A stretch of DNA of 64,000 nt from Amoebidium appalachense (taxonomy: Eukaryota > Ichthyosporea), in contig CAVNZM010000010.1 of the NCBI GenBank assembly GCA_963693365.1, forward strand, positions 620,001 to 684,000. Direction: 5' to 3'. The translations under genes and the position numbers were made by a program. The notes under the pieces were generated by a model, which ran no database searches, had not been told where the DNA came from, and saw nothing but the letters and a program-made list of their open reading frames with translations. Shown one piece after another: positions 1 to 13,453 of this stretch (within the stretch, counting starts at the first letter, position 1; each line of letters opens with the position of its first letter).

Positions 1-654
1 GTGCAAAGTTTCAAACCAAAACATCTATTCATAGAATAGTGATGATATATCACGGTGTACGATTTTGAATATATTGCGATGGATGCGCTGAATTTTATAT
101 AACCTTCGTTCAAAATTCAACAAGATATAAGAATTTTTTCAGCCCACACAGTATTCTTGTTGAGCATTCTAGTTTTGACTCTTGCAGTTACCTGGTTCTT
201 CATGCATGCGCCAAGAACCAGGTAACTGCAAGAGTCAAAACTAGAATGTTCAACACGCGCCAAGAATTGCTGCATTAGTTTACCCTCCTCTGGTGTCGGC
301 GCGCTGTCTGGTTGGAAGCACCGTTTGATGCCATTCGCTGGGTTAAAGTGTGACATCAAACGAAACACTTTCGTTACCCAGTAAGTACTGTACTTTCCAA
401 AGACGAGCTTTAGTTTCTTCGAAGGCCAAGGGAGATTATCGTTGCTTTAGAGCTTAGGTGTCTTGTAAGGTAGCGTAGTGGTTGTTAGGTTTTCTACCAC
501 TGCGCCTAAGATTTCGTACGTGTTTACAGGCAGTCCCTTTGTTCCTTTTTTTTTGGTCCACTTCAACTTTCCAACCCACACCATGAACAAGCAATAACCC
601 ACGCCACACGCCAAATTTTAACCCTTCCCTCCTAGCGAGGGGAAATACATTGCT
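1..654. other. 5' flank of the globin gene, no gene recognised
   Basis: No gene is supported here. A long hairpin lies at 158-255. A minus-strand open frame at 117-368 runs through both hairpin arms, and nothing in it is recognisable. The in-frame stop at 619-621 precedes the ATG at 655. No TATA box is seen close to that ATG. Confidence 0.5.
158..255. repeat. 43-bp-arm inverted repeat (long hairpin)
   Basis: Arm 158-200 is the reverse complement of arm 213-255 with a single mismatch, which would be a G-U pair in RNA of one polarity. The 12-base loop is at 201-212. The stem is too long and too perfect to be chance. It may be a foldback element, a MITE remnant or a small-RNA precursor; the sequence does not decide. 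Confidence 0.9.
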
Positions 655-1087
655 ATGCTGGCGCAACCTTTAGCACGGCAGCTCACAGCGCCACAACAAT
701 ATGCTGCCTCATCCTCACGTTCGGGTGCCCCCCTCCCAGCAATGGTGTGGGGCGGGGAAAGAGAAGACCACTGGTCTCTCGGCGTTCTTTCGGTTACAGA
801 AGAGATGAATCGAAAGATCGAGGCTCTGGATCGCCTCGTTGAGCAGGTGGGTGTCTTGAAAAATGACCTATGTGTTTTCTAGTTTTCCTTTTTTTTTGTG
901 ATGGTTTTGACTTGTGTGCTTCTTTTTCATCCACTTCTTCCTGGGTAGGACATTATTGCTGCTTAACAACACACACACACGCACGCGCTCACACACACAC
1001 ACACACACGCTCACACTCCCAGAGTATACACACGCACGCGAGAATGCGCGGACTAGTGTGCACATACGGACACGCAAACAAGCGCAT

Positions 1088-1131
<44 letters not shown>

Positions 1132-2998
1132 GACCTACCAGTTTGTTTGTTTTTTTGCCCCGTATGCAGACTACCCAGGAATACACGAACACGCTCTGAC
1201 GTGCACAACACCACATACAGAAACAGGTGCAAACGGAAACACACATCCAACACCTACCAGGATATGTATACATGTCGGCACTCACTGCTGAGCACAACGA
1301 CACCGTATCACTTGGAACTCTTTTTGCTCTTGCGCACGACTGTACACTTCACGTGCATGCATAGCTTATGCACACACACTTGAGCATACACAGGCATACA
1401 GAACAGATGGGAATCGTCCACTCAATCTGAAAACGAGACTGCAGAGAGGCACATCTTGTGTATACAGAAAGTAGTTTTTTCTTTTTTTTTCATGGTGAGC
1501 ATTCACTCTCCAACATGCGCACACACAAAGACAATATCACGTGCGGCATAGCAGCACAGACAAACGCACGTCAGCACAAACGACGTCCCAACACACCCTT
1601 TACTAGCAGCACCTGCTTTTGCCCAGGATCTTTCAAAACATGTGCTCGTAGGGCAAAGGGCAGAAGACACGAATGTGAATTCGCGCACTGAAGAAGTGGG
1701 CAAGAATAGAGGGAAATGTGTAGAGCTGAGGGGCATGGGCAGTAACGGAATCACGGGGTAGGGGGGAGGGAGATTGGGGACGGGGGAGGGAGGGAGCAGC
1801 AGGGAGGGGGAGGGGAGGGGAGTTGGGCGGGGGGAGAGGGGGGGGGGGAGAAGAATAGAAGGATAAGGGGGGAGGGGGGGGGACTGCAAAGGTATTGTGC
1901 TAGTTTGGTTTTGACAACGCATCAGTCTCTCACTTATCGTGGTGATGGGTAGGCAAAGGGACTTCACGGGGATGAGAGGCGGCAGGCAGAGGGAAGCATA
2001 AAGGCCAAACGGTTGGAGTTGGTGGCATTGGACGATACACTGTGCAGGTTGCTTGAGTCACAGTCGGCTATGGAAAGTGCGGCGGTGCAAAGGTGTGCGT
2101 TTTATTTTCTTAGTTGGGCTGTTTATTATTATTTGTGTTTGTGTGTGCATGTGTGCCATTGGGGGAGAGGGGGGGGTGGGGGGGGGGAGGTACAAGCCCG
2201 TTCTAGACACAAGGGGGGGAGCGGGGGGGGAGGGAGGGGGAAGGGACAAGGAGGATCTGGGCACAGCAGCCAAATCAAGATGTTTTTTTCCCTCTCTATT
2301 TCTTGTTGTCGGTGTGGGTGTGTGGGTGTGGGTGAGTGCATGGGGAAATGAGTGCGGTTTGTGGTGCATGTGTGTGTCTGTGTGTGGGTGTGCGCTTGTG
2401 TGGTTGGGTTTCATCATTCCGTTTTTATTTTTAAGAGAACGTTTTGCCTGGCTCTTTCCTGTCGGTTCTTTTTGTGTTTTTGTGCAGACGATATTGCTGT
2501 TGCACAAATGAGTGGAACCAAGACGGTGGGGCAGAGAGGGAGAGCGTGTTTTGGGGGGTATGGGAGGGAGGGGGTTGAGTTTGGTGATAGACAAAGGCTG
2601 TGTGTGGGGGGGGGGGGGGGGGGGGGGGAGATCCTCTGCTGCTTGACAATAAACTAAACTCGTCAACTCACACAGACGACCAAGTAAAAGCATTGAAAGC
2701 AACTACCAACCACCCCTCTCTGTTTCTACCACCACCATCATAAACGGAAGATCTGCCAGTTTGGCGGGCCAGATTGATGGAATCGACTCCAGGGTAAGTT
2801 TTTGGTGAACATCTGTGGTTATGTTTTCGTGATTGGGGGGAATGTGTGTGTGTAGGTGGGCGGGTGCGCAAAAAAAAGGATTTGTACCAAGACGGCTGAA
2901 TTGAGGCACACACACACATACACATGTGTATACACACGCGCACGCACACATGTATACACCCTTTACACCGGTATACCCACACACATAAACACACACGG

Positions 2999-3038
<40 letters not shown>

Positions 3039-3073
3039 GGTATACCCACACACATAAACACACACACGGCGCG

Positions 3074-3124
<51 letters not shown>

Positions 3125-3199
3125 ACAGACACATACCTACAGACACATACACAAACACTTACGCACACACACACATACACACACACACACGCACACACA

Positions 3200-3255
<56 letters not shown>

Positions 3256-3497
3256 TTTACTCACACACGCACCTGTTCAAAAACCCACACTCACCCCCTC
3301 CCCCCTTTCCCCCCAGGTATGCCCCAGTGGCTCGGAGACAGGGAGCGACACACTTGAGCCCCCCTCGACACCAACAAAATGAAACGTCAGCCCTCTCGCA
3401 TGTACGGGAGTGCTGATAGTCTGGAGGAGAAACCAGTACTATTGACGTTGAATAACTCACAGATGATGCAGGCGGTATGTGCATGTGTGGGGCGATT

Positions 3498-3529
<32 letters not shown>

Positions 3530-3823
3530 TAAGGGTGTGTGTATGTGTGCGTGTGTGTCCGCATGTATGCTGCAGTAATGTTGGAAACGTCGTATTATGA
3601 CGAAAAGTATCGAATTTAGAAATGTTTAAAAGCGAAGTTTGAACTTGTCAACCAGAATATGCATGCAAGCACACACACACACATGCGTAATTCACACAGC
3701 TACAAACACATGCACACTTTATGCAAATTCGTGCATGTGCCTGCACGCACGTACCCACATTCACACGCAGACACACACAAGACACACACACACACACACA
3801 CAAATTCACACACATACATACAC

Positions 3824-3868
<45 letters not shown>

Positions 3869-4811
3869 AAAATACATGCGCGCACGCAAACGGGCACACA
3901 CGTGGCATGCGCGCACACACGACGATGATGCCTCACTTGTTCGGAACATAAAGAAGGACTTTTCCGAGGAGACATACATACACACTCTGCCTTGTGCCTG
4001 CCTTCCCCTCCGACCCCTTGCTTCTCTGGTCACTCCCAAACCAACATTCTCACTTCCGGAGCCTAACACACACACTATCGAACTTTGAAACACACCCACA
4101 TACGCACAAACACACGCGCACACATGCGCACACACACACACACATGTGCAAACACACAGGCAGATATGCACATTCGTATGTGTGCACGTGCGCGGCCACA
4201 CACACACACTCACTCACTCACTCACTCACTCACTCACCTACAGCTGGTTGAAGATTGCCAACGTCGCGGTCACGAGCGCGCACTCAACGTGCAGGTAATC
4301 GAACGGACACAAATCGATGGTAATCCAGAACTCACAATCAAACAAGCGTCAGCGGTTGTGAAAACGTGGAACGAAGCGCGCAAACCACAAACTGGGGAAA
4401 GATTCCCGTTGGGGGTAATCGCAACGGTATTCTTCGACCATTTCTTCACACGGTAAGGACAACATTCTGGTTAGATCTCCATTTTTGCCGTTTTCCACAA
4501 CCATTTTGTACTATTCCATTCGTGTTCCAGACCGTATATCCTCAACCCACTACTGTTAATAAAAGCCTCAAGGATATATAAAAATGTCTATTTTTTGGTT
4601 TTCTCGACCGTTTCGTAGCTACTTCTTCGTTTTGGAAACGTGTTTTCTCTCCTACGCCCTTTCCTTTAAGCCACCACTGTGAATCAACCCCCCAATGATT
4701 TACGAAGAGAACTATTCTTCTTCCAAACTCACATGAGTGTCAGCCATTGCAAGTTTCGTCCTAACCTCCTCCCATTCCTTTCTTAAACACACGCGCACAC
4801 ACACACACACA

Positions 4812-4846
<35 letters not shown>

Positions 4847-7800
4847 ACACATACACACGTACACGTACACACAACAGCCGGCCAGACATGAAGTCTCTCT
4901 TCTCCGACATCAACTTCCAAGCCGAATTCTTTGCCGGATTCGTTGACCTTATCGTTCCATCCCCTGATAAGGAACACACAGCACGTACATTCCGCCTTGT
5001 CGAACAATCACAACAACACGCACATCTGGGGTTTACCCAAGATTTCTACGAAAGCGCCTACGAGGCCTTAACAGACACGGTTAAGGAACGAATTGGGGAT
5101 AAGTTCGATACCCGTTCAAAGGAGGCTTGGTATGCGAGTTGTCGTCTTGTCACCAGTTCCCTTCTCGCTGCACAGGCTTTTTTTCAACGGCCAAAACCGC
5201 AAAAATCGACGGGGCTTTCCGGTGCGTTACGAAAATTGAAAAAGTTCGGAACGAAGGATTTGGTGATGGGGAGCGGGAATATGTCGACGGTTAGTATGGC
5301 GCCGGTGGATGTAAATGGGCTTGTGTCTCAGGTGGGTTGGTGGTTGTGGGTGAATGGTTCAAGGTGTATGTGGTTGGCGTGTAAGTTGATTGTGTGTTAC
5401 TGGTGGACTGCTAGAGGTTGCGGGCGCAGTGGAGGTAGCATCGCTTTTTTATTCTTGTTTTTTTTTTGGGGGGGGGGGGAGGGAGGGGGGAGGGGGGGGG
5501 GAGGGGGGTCCTTGTTATTTTTTTAGTTGTATTTGCTGGTTTATTTCAAGTTATTTGTTTATTTGGGACGCAAATGGGGGGGGGGGGGGGGGGGGGGGAG
5601 GGGGGGGGGGGAGGAGGCGGTGGGAAGAAGGCGGGTGGAGGGATGGAAGAAGGCGGGTGGGGGGAAGGAAAGAAATGGGATTTTGTGGGGGGGGGGGGGG
5701 GGGGGGGGATTCTGGATGCAAATCGAATAAATAAAAGAAGGCCGTGTTCATTTCACATTTCATATCTCGATTGATATTCTTGACATTGAGCTTTCAAAAT
5801 TGACATTTGTGATAGGTTCCGGTATAAACACGGCATCAATTGGCTTCACTGTAAACCACTAGAGAATCTATTTGCCGTATACTAACACATGCTTTGTGTG
5901 GGGGGGGAACAGGTGCGAAGGAAGGGTGAAAGTGTAATGCCCGAGCTTACCCTCAAGCAAGCAGCGTTCATCTCTAAGGCCTGGAGGGAGGCCTGCGAGC
6001 CAATCAAACCCCAGGGCGGCGAGAACCGTGAAATGCCATTGGCCGCTATCAGCCAATCATTCTACGAGGATTTCTTTGCGCGGTGTCCCGAGGCCCGGCT
6101 TGTCTTTGGCACCAATTTTATGCTGCAGACCGATTTCTTCTCGTGCATAGTCACCCATATCGTACCCAGCGCGTGCGATCTGAATTTCAAACGCGACGTG
6201 ATGGAAATGGGCGAACAGCACGCTCGTTTAGGCATTACCCGCGAGATGTACAAATCGGCGTGTGAGGCCCTGACCTACGTGGTGAAATCACGCATCGGTG
6301 ACAAATTCGATACACGGCTGCGCGATGCGTGGCTGACATCGTGCAATTTGGTAATCGAATCTATGATCGCGGCGCAAAGACTCAGCGCGAAAAAGCGCAA
6401 CAGCAGCTCGAATTTGCAGGATTTCACGGCGCACGCACGGGCGGTGAGCGAAATTCCACGCAGTCTTCTCGTTTCGAAACGCAGTAGCACCCACTCGTCG
6501 CAATCGGCGCCGGCGGCAACGGGTCACGGGTCAACCGGGTCTTCAGGGCCGCTCCACGTCAGCGGGTCGAGCTTCAAGAACGTGTCCAAGTCCATTCTTT
6601 CCGCTAGCAACTCACCGCCAAATCTTTCCGGAACGAGTTTGTTTGGCCGCACGCCATCGACTAGGTCTGCAAATAGCGAGCCCACGGCCGACGTGCAAAC
6701 GATGCAACAACTCGACGCTAAGCGACGTCACACGACCGGAGATATTTCCTCCCGGATGGGTGTACAGAGACAGACTTCTCTCACCGTCCCTGAGTCCCTC
6801 CCTTTCACCAGCCAACCCCCCCGCAGGCATACGCACGGCGCGATGTCCCCTTCCCCTCTTAACCCTTCCTCGGTCTTGTCTACCGCCATGCGTGATTCCA
6901 GCCAACCACAGGCCTCGTTTGCCACTGATGGTGACGTCATGGTCGATGGGGCCGACAACCTGTGCCCACTTCCTCCATTCCACCCGAGCAAGTCTCGTTC
7001 CCGCACGGAATCCCAAGGAAGCTACTCTAGCCAGTCCGGCGGCACGAATTCCCGCCGAAGCAGCGTAGTTTCTATGGGAACGGCTCCTCCCAACCCCTCC
7101 CCCCGCCCCCTTGAAGTTACGCCCATCCAACGCACCGCGTCCTCCCTACCGATCCTCGGGAGTAAACGGTCCGCGGCACTAGCGAAAGCATGGAAACGCA
7201 TGTTGGATCCCGGCGACGGAACCGGGGTGCGATCGATCGAGCAGATTGCCGTGATGTTCTACTCGGTTTTGTTCGGCCGGTGGCCCGAGGCTCGGTTGTA
7301 TCTTAGCAACTCTCCGTTGCAGGGCAAGTTCTTCATCTCCCTCGTCTCGAATTTCATCCCCGGCCAGCCCCCTCGTGACATTTTGGACACGGGTGACGCC
7401 GATATCACCCGAACTCTCTACGATGAGGGGTGCGAAGCGTTGACTACACTCATGCCGTCACTTGTCAGCAAGAAATGGAACGAACACGCACGCCAAGCCG
7501 CCGCAATTTCCAAATTGTCGCTAATGAAATTCCTCGGCGGGGAGCCAATGCCAACCGGGGAACCCGGGTTTTCATGCGTGCGATCGGGGTCCATCATCCG
7601 TGAAAATTCAGAGATGATCGCCTCTCAGGCGGTCTCTTTGAAGTTTAATTTTGCGGGCGACGAGATGAAAGAACCCCCCCTCCTCACGCCCGAGATGGCC
7701 TCCGAGTTGGTGCGGGGCTGGCGGCTCGCCACCGAAGGTTACCCCCTAGACGTCATCCGGGGTCAATTTTTCGAGGAATTGCACCGGACGTGCCCGGAAT

Positions 7801-8720
7801 GTTCCGCTCTTTTCCCTCTTGACCAACCCCATGGCGCCGACACAGAATTCTTTGTCGCTTTCATGTCGACGCTTATCCCCGGCCATCGCGATCGCTACGA
7901 TCTATACCTAATCGGGCGTGCAAACGGTGTTCTCGCCTACATGTACCGGGGGGCGTGCGACGCTATGCAATCACTCCTCCAAAAGCGATTGGGCGATCGG
8001 TGGGATGGGTCACTTGCGTGTGCATGGGAGGCGGCGGTGAACGAGTTATGTGCCGAAATGGCTGAAAGGGAGAGATTAAAATATCGCACGGGGGGCGTGA
8101 TGAACCCTGAATCTACGATCGATATTCTTAATCGGGAACAATCAGTCGATCCATGGGGCACAAGCGAAAGCACCATCGGAGATTCGAGCAAAACTTCGTC
8201 CGGGATTTCCAACGGCACCGGCACCACTTCTTCGTCGATTTTGAGCGAAGCCGCTGCATACCAAACTCAAGAACCCGAATTTTCGGTTGCAAGACAAGAT
8301 TCCGAACCGATTGCGGCCGATAAGCCGATCCCCGCTGAAATTTCGGAGGAGGACGCGTGGGTGGTGTCCGACGCTTGGCAGGCGGTGCTGCAACCGCGCA
8401 ACGATACAGAAACATTTCCTCAGGGGATCGCTCTGAACATTTTCTGGGCGGTATTTTTCGAGAAGCTCCCAGAATCCCGCCCGCTTTTCCACACTGTCCA
8501 ATCGCGTCGCGACTTTTTCAACCTCGTTATTAGCCACATTGTGCCCGGTATGGAGGATGCCCCACCAATCAGGAGGAAGCTCCCGAGGGGGGCAACGAGA
8601 AAAATGTTCGAGGTGTCGGTAGAGGGGGTGACGGCAGTTTTGGAAGATCGATTGGGTGATTTGGTCGATGATATTTTGACTGATGCATGGTCGAATAATG
8701 TGGATTACCTCCTAGGATAG
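655..8720 (+). CDS. Chained globin protein: coiled-coil N-terminus plus five globin domains
   Basis: Proposed exons are 655-846, 1953-2092, 2676-2793, 3317-3474, 4244-4452, 4878-5331 and 5913-8720 (TAG stop), all with GT-AG junctions. Phases agree throughout except that exon 4 needs one extra base near 3376-3380. Exons 1-4 encode a Ser-rich, coiled-coil-like region. Globin domain 1 spans exons 5-6. Exon 7 carries domain 2 (about 5937-6380), a Ser-rich linker, and domains 3 (7150-7540), 4 (7680-8075) and 5 (8335-8720). Domains 1 and 2 resemble flavohaemoglobin and vertebrate-type globins: the motif HxxLGF/I contains the proximal F8 histidine (codons near 5017 and 6219), with a CD-region Phe and a Gln at the likely distal E7 position. 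Domains 3-5 keep the fold pattern (FF in helix E, IPG/VPG turn, EAL/AW helices) but lack the proximal His. O2/NO sensing or storage is inferred only. The start is the first ATG after an in-frame stop. The five-domain reading is firm; the first three exons are less so. Confidence 0.82.
847..1952. repeat. Globin intron 1: (CA)n and G-rich tracts
   Basis: This is the intron between the coiled-coil exons. (CA)n-type sequence lies at about 969-1012 and 1093-1128, followed by a purine-rich G tract at about 1758-1885. The donor is CAG|GTGGGT and the acceptor GGGTAG|GC, with a weak pyrimidine tract. No coding signal is seen inside. Confidence 0.7.
2909..3252. repeat. (CA)n microsatellite in globin intron 3
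   Basis: About 340 bases of near-continuous CA dinucleotides with CG and TA interruptions, ending about 65 bases before the acceptor at 3316. It contains a short internal duplication around ACCGGTATACCCAC (near 2968 and 3037). Histidine/threonine-rich frames here are spurious. Confidence 0.9.
3475..4243. repeat. Globin intron 4: T/G homopolymer, GT tract, then (CA)n and (CACT)n
   Basis: The donor GTATGTGCATGTG runs into a T-then-G homopolymer (about 3496-3528) and a GT-rich stretch (3534-3564). The second half is (CA)n (3670-3866, 4089-4145) and (CACT)n (about 4204-4237), directly before the CTACAG acceptor. GT-rich 5' and CA-rich 3' ends are complementary. Confidence 0.85.
5332..5912. repeat. 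Globin intron 6: poly-G tracts
   Basis: The donor GTGGGTTGG is followed by G runs at about 5468-5510, 5576-5614 and 5687-5708. The acceptor GGAACAG|GTG keeps phase 0 into exon 7. No other feature is seen. Confidence 0.8.
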
Positions 8721-9489
8721 ATGGGGTTTTAGTTCTTTGCTGTAATTTGGAGACCGTTTCTGTATGTACGGTTTGGTGTTTGTATATAAGCGGGCGGAAG
8801 CGTTGTTTTGTTAGAGAGTACGTGGGCTATTGTACGGATCAGGCGAGCTTTGTTGGGGTAGGATAGGATGTACTCGTTTGGTGAATTAAATTTCTCCCTT
8901 TCTCCGCCTCTTTCTCCCCTTTTGCTCTCTTTTTTTTTTTCACAGCATCACACACACACACACACACACAAAGAGAGAGAGAGAGAGAGAGGCACAGACA
9001 CACGTTGTTGATAATGTAGCAAGTCCCCTAGACACTCGGGCGACACAGTCACGGCAACTTAGGTGGCGATTATAATTAGTATAATCTGCCCAGGCATCGG
9101 CATACATATATATATATATATTGTCGTGTATTCATATATATAAATATATCCACGTAAGGTGTAATATGTAATTATATGACTACCCCCAGACTTATGGGGT
9201 CAGGTAAATGCCACTGGTTGGCATGAAAATGAAAATGCTTTACGGTGATGCAAGGAGCTTTCAATCACTCTCCTAACCCTTTCTCTCCCCCCCCCCCCCT
9301 AAATATTAGTGCACACGCATGCACACATGAACACCAACACACCCACACAAGTACACAAACACGCACATTCGCACATCAACAAACACACACACCACCGTAG
9401 TACAAACAAAAACAAACCCACGGGTACACAGTCCTTGCACGGACCACATACAATCAGTACAACCTGTAAGCCCCTCGGTGCACTTATTC

Positions 9490-9529
<40 letters not shown>

Positions 9530-9624
9530 TGGCTGGTGAAGCTCAGCGCACGCACACATACAGACACAGACACACACACACATACATGTACGCATGTACA
9601 CATTGCACACATACGCGCACGCGG

Positions 9625-9707
<83 letters not shown>

Positions 9708-9954
9708 GCCGTGCACGTGCCCGTTCACACAGAAGCATAAACATGCAGGCGCATTCTTTCAGGGTAGACCCGCATGTGCAAGCACCGTGGTTAGCATGAG
9801 ATGTTGTAATACCATATTTCACTTTGTTCACTGTACCCCCCCCCCCCCTCCCCCCCCCCCCCCCCCCCCCAGCGGAATAGCTTTTGCTTACACGCCCCAC
9901 CCCCCTCCCCCAACACACACACACAAACACACACGCGCGCGCGCAAACCGAGAG

Positions 9955-9985
<31 letters not shown>

Positions 9986-10200
9986 CTTCACATAACAGTG
10001 GACCCAACCTGGCAGTCTGTGACCAACACACTGTACAGGAAGCTAAGATTAATACACACTAAAATAGGCACATTCCATAACAAGGCACCAAAAAATCATT
10101 TATTAAACAACCTTTCCCGGCCCACCATACACTTGCACACGTATTGACATATCAGCAGCCCCTGATACCTTTCTCAAGGTGCCTAGAAAATGTTAGGCAT
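8721..10200. other. Globin 3' flank with microsatellites
   Basis: No gene is seen. (CA)n/(GA)n lies at 8947-8991, (TA)n near 9107-9122, poly-C at about 9491-9526, (CA)n at 9625-9705, and poly-C at 9837-9870. No canonical AATAAA is seen close to the globin stop. Confidence 0.7.
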
Positions 10201-10265
10201 TCATTTCGGTCTAAGTTACTCCACATACACGCACGCACGCACACACACCTTCTCTCCTCTTTCTT

Positions 10266-10266
<1 letters not shown>

Positions 10267-10324
<58 letters not shown>

Positions 10325-10326
10325 AC

Positions 10327-10359
<33 letters not shown>

Positions 10360-10461
10360 ATCTCTATCTCTATCTCTATCTCTTTCTCTCCCCCTCCCCC
10401 CCTCTCTGTCTCCCGCTCGCTCTCTATCTCTCTATCTCTCTCTCTCCCATCCCACTCCCCT

Positions 10462-10552
<91 letters not shown>

Positions 10553-10562
10553 CTCTCTCTCT
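10267..10562. repeat. (CT)n microsatellite, about 295 bp
   Basis: Nearly continuous CT dinucleotides with TATCTC and CCCC interruptions. The poly-Ser/Leu reading frames through it are artefacts of composition. Confidence 0.95.
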
Positions 10563-10739
10563 ACCTATAGATGGGATGAGAGTTCCATGATATCATTTTT
10601 GGCTAAAAGCTGTATTTTTACATTCTCCATGTTTTTTCTGCAACTCTATCAAGGATTTCCCTTGTTGTAACACAGTGTCCGGACGTTAGCACAGAAGATT
10701 GTCCGCGCACAGGTTTCCGCCCACGCACGTTTTCACGTA

Positions 10740-11534
10740 TACAGGCCAACTCTGCCGAGCAAATAGCCCCCCCCCCCCTCCCCCCCTCCCCCCTCCCCCT
10801 CTCCCCCCCCCCCCCCTCTCCGGTAAGTGGGGTGTGGAGAGGGGGAGGGGGAGGGGGGGGGGGGAGGCAGGATAGTAGTTTACCACAGTGGAGGGTGGGG
10901 AGCGGGGGGGGGGGGGGGGGGGGGGGGGGGATAATACAGTAACCGTTACTATAATATAAGGACCTCGTATTTCGAAGTGGGCCCCCTATGTATATGCATG
11001 CATAAGCGCATTTTCCTGCGAACATCATCCGCATTCAGGCCTGTATAATGTAGTTTGGCTCCAAACCGATTACTTAGTCCCCCCCCCCCCTCACACACAC
11101 ACTCACACCCTGGCCCCCCTTCCTTCACAAACACACACACAAGGACCACATACCACCATTCCGAGTCCTTGCTGTTGAACAACGGCAAGGCCGTAAAGCC
11201 ATCACGTGCATGGTGCTGTCCCCAAGATTGGAATTCTTTGAAATTCCCCATACTTTGTCCGTTGACTATCGGGAGCCTTTGCAAACCCCCCCCCCCCCCC
11301 CATCTCCCCCCCCCCCCCCCCCCTCCCCCCCCCAAACATCAGAAGAAAAAAGCCATGCGACTGTTCAACTCTTTGGCATTTTTCTGGGTGACTACTTTCT
11401 ATCTCCCCCAATGATGTCGGTTCTATCTCCTTACCCCCTTTCCTCTCTCTCCCCTGTTCACCAAGACATGTGAAGACCGTTTTCAACCATTAGCGGTTGC
11501 CCAAATTTAAATATGAGGAGCTGGTAAGGGGAGG

Positions 11535-11583
<49 letters not shown>
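10740..11583. repeat. Cluster of poly-C and poly-G tracts
   Basis: C runs at about 10768-10816 and 11286-11332, G runs at about 10851-10864 and 10904-10930, and one uninterrupted G run of about 46 bases at 11538-11583. The unique sequence between them shows no supported gene. Confidence 0.85.
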
Positions 11584-11585
<2 letters not shown>

Positions 11586-11774
11586 AACATTGAAAGAATT
11601 CGAACTTAAATTTTCGGCTACATGTTGATATCACCGGATCAGGCCATTAAACCCGAGTTATTCTTAAAAAAAGAATAAACCTATCATATTGCTTTCTCTT
11701 CGGAATCCTTCTGCTTGTTACTGGAGGTCTGGTGGGGATATATTATGGTTCCCCCCCTTAATTATAGCTTGCAG

Positions 11775-11972
11775 TCGCACAATCACAACCACAACGATGC
11801 AGACAACCTGGGCACAAAAAAATTCCAGTAGATGGGCAACCACCCGGCCTTGGTGCTCTTGCTGATATCAAAATCATATTAGCAGCTCAAGAAAGCAAAC
11901 TCATTGTTGGCCCTCAACTGTTGCTGAAGACCACTATGCATATGTACATTATGCCTCGGAGTCCCCCCGACC

Positions 11973-12005
<33 letters not shown>
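11775..12005 (-). repeat. Copy of poly-G-headed dispersed repeat (poly-C on +)
   Basis: On the minus strand, a G run (complement of C at about 11966-12005) is followed by CATAATGTACA, GTGGTCTT, a degenerate form of the conserved TGCTGCAATGATATCAGC block, GGGTGGTTGCCCA, and finally GTTGTGATTGTG. The order and spacing match the copies near 19.2, 23.5 and 18.2 kb. No protein is recognisable. Confidence 0.75.
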
Positions 12006-12015
<10 letters not shown>

Positions 12016-12023
12016 AAAAAAGA

Positions 12024-12055
<32 letters not shown>

Positions 12056-12265
12056 ATAAAAAACACGCACAAAAAGAAAAACAAAAGAAAAGGCAAATAA
12101 GAAAGAAAAGAGAAAAAAGAGGGGTAAAAGAAAACAAAAGAAAAAGCAGAAAATCTAGGATATCGATATCATGAAAATAATCCACACCGCCCTCTCCCAG
12201 ACCTGCCGCACCCTAGAAAAGTTAAAGGTACGTTTCCACGGAACAGGGGAGTCCTGCAGGCTGGC

Positions 12266-12687
<422 letters not shown>

Positions 12688-12690
<3 letters not shown>

Positions 12691-13453
12691 CTCTGGAACT
12701 ATGTAGAAATGCAGATTCAGAAGTCACGGCGGGAACGAGCGCGACTTTGCAACAAACCCAAGACAGACATCATAACAGAAGTAGAAGACTTTTTACCACA
12801 CCCTTTACTCAAAAACCCCTCGAGTACCATCATACAAAAGCTCTTCTAAGTGTTCGATACGCTCCAGAATATTACTAGTTTCCATGCAGATCTAGCTAGC
12901 TAGAGAAAGGGCAAGCCACTTCGTCAACTTCGTGGATGGTCGCACCCTGTTCTAATTTGTAACTGTGTTTGGAATTCAGTTCGTGCGACCAATCACTGGT
13001 GGGTGCATCTGTTGTTTCGTTTAAGTTTTATCTCTGGAATGTGGTTTGGATGACGCATCAGTGCGGATGAAGATGCACATGCATGCAAGGCGCTTACTGT
13101 TGTACCATGTTCTTTTTCGATTTCATCTTGCTTCTGGAAAGTAATTTTGTTGGGTATACTTCTTCAGTAGAGAGGGTTTTTGGATTGGAAAAAGAAAAAT
13201 CAGTGTTTTAACATTTCCGCGAAGTCATGATGCTTTGTCGTGTTTTTCACATGTGCGCGCGCATGCATGCGCAGTTTTTATTGTGGAGGAAGGCTTCCGA
13301 GGCTAGGCTATGTCACACATTGTAGTCTCAGTGGCTCCCGTGTTTACACGCCATCTTGTCATTTGCATGAGTTGCACGTGTGCCAACTTGAAGTGTCTAA
13401 TAAAAAAAACCAGCCGCGCCGTGCACGTGAAGGTCCCGTGGCTGGGTGTACGT
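12688..13453. other. Unique intergenic sequence, nothing recognised
   Basis: Composition is balanced and low complexity is absent, but no open frame with recognisable content or splice structure is seen. Confidence 0.4.

Noticed and set aside
117-368. Minus-strand 83-codon frame as a terminal exon
   Set aside because: It runs through both arms of the long hairpin and no splice partner could be found; the evidence is too weak to annotate.
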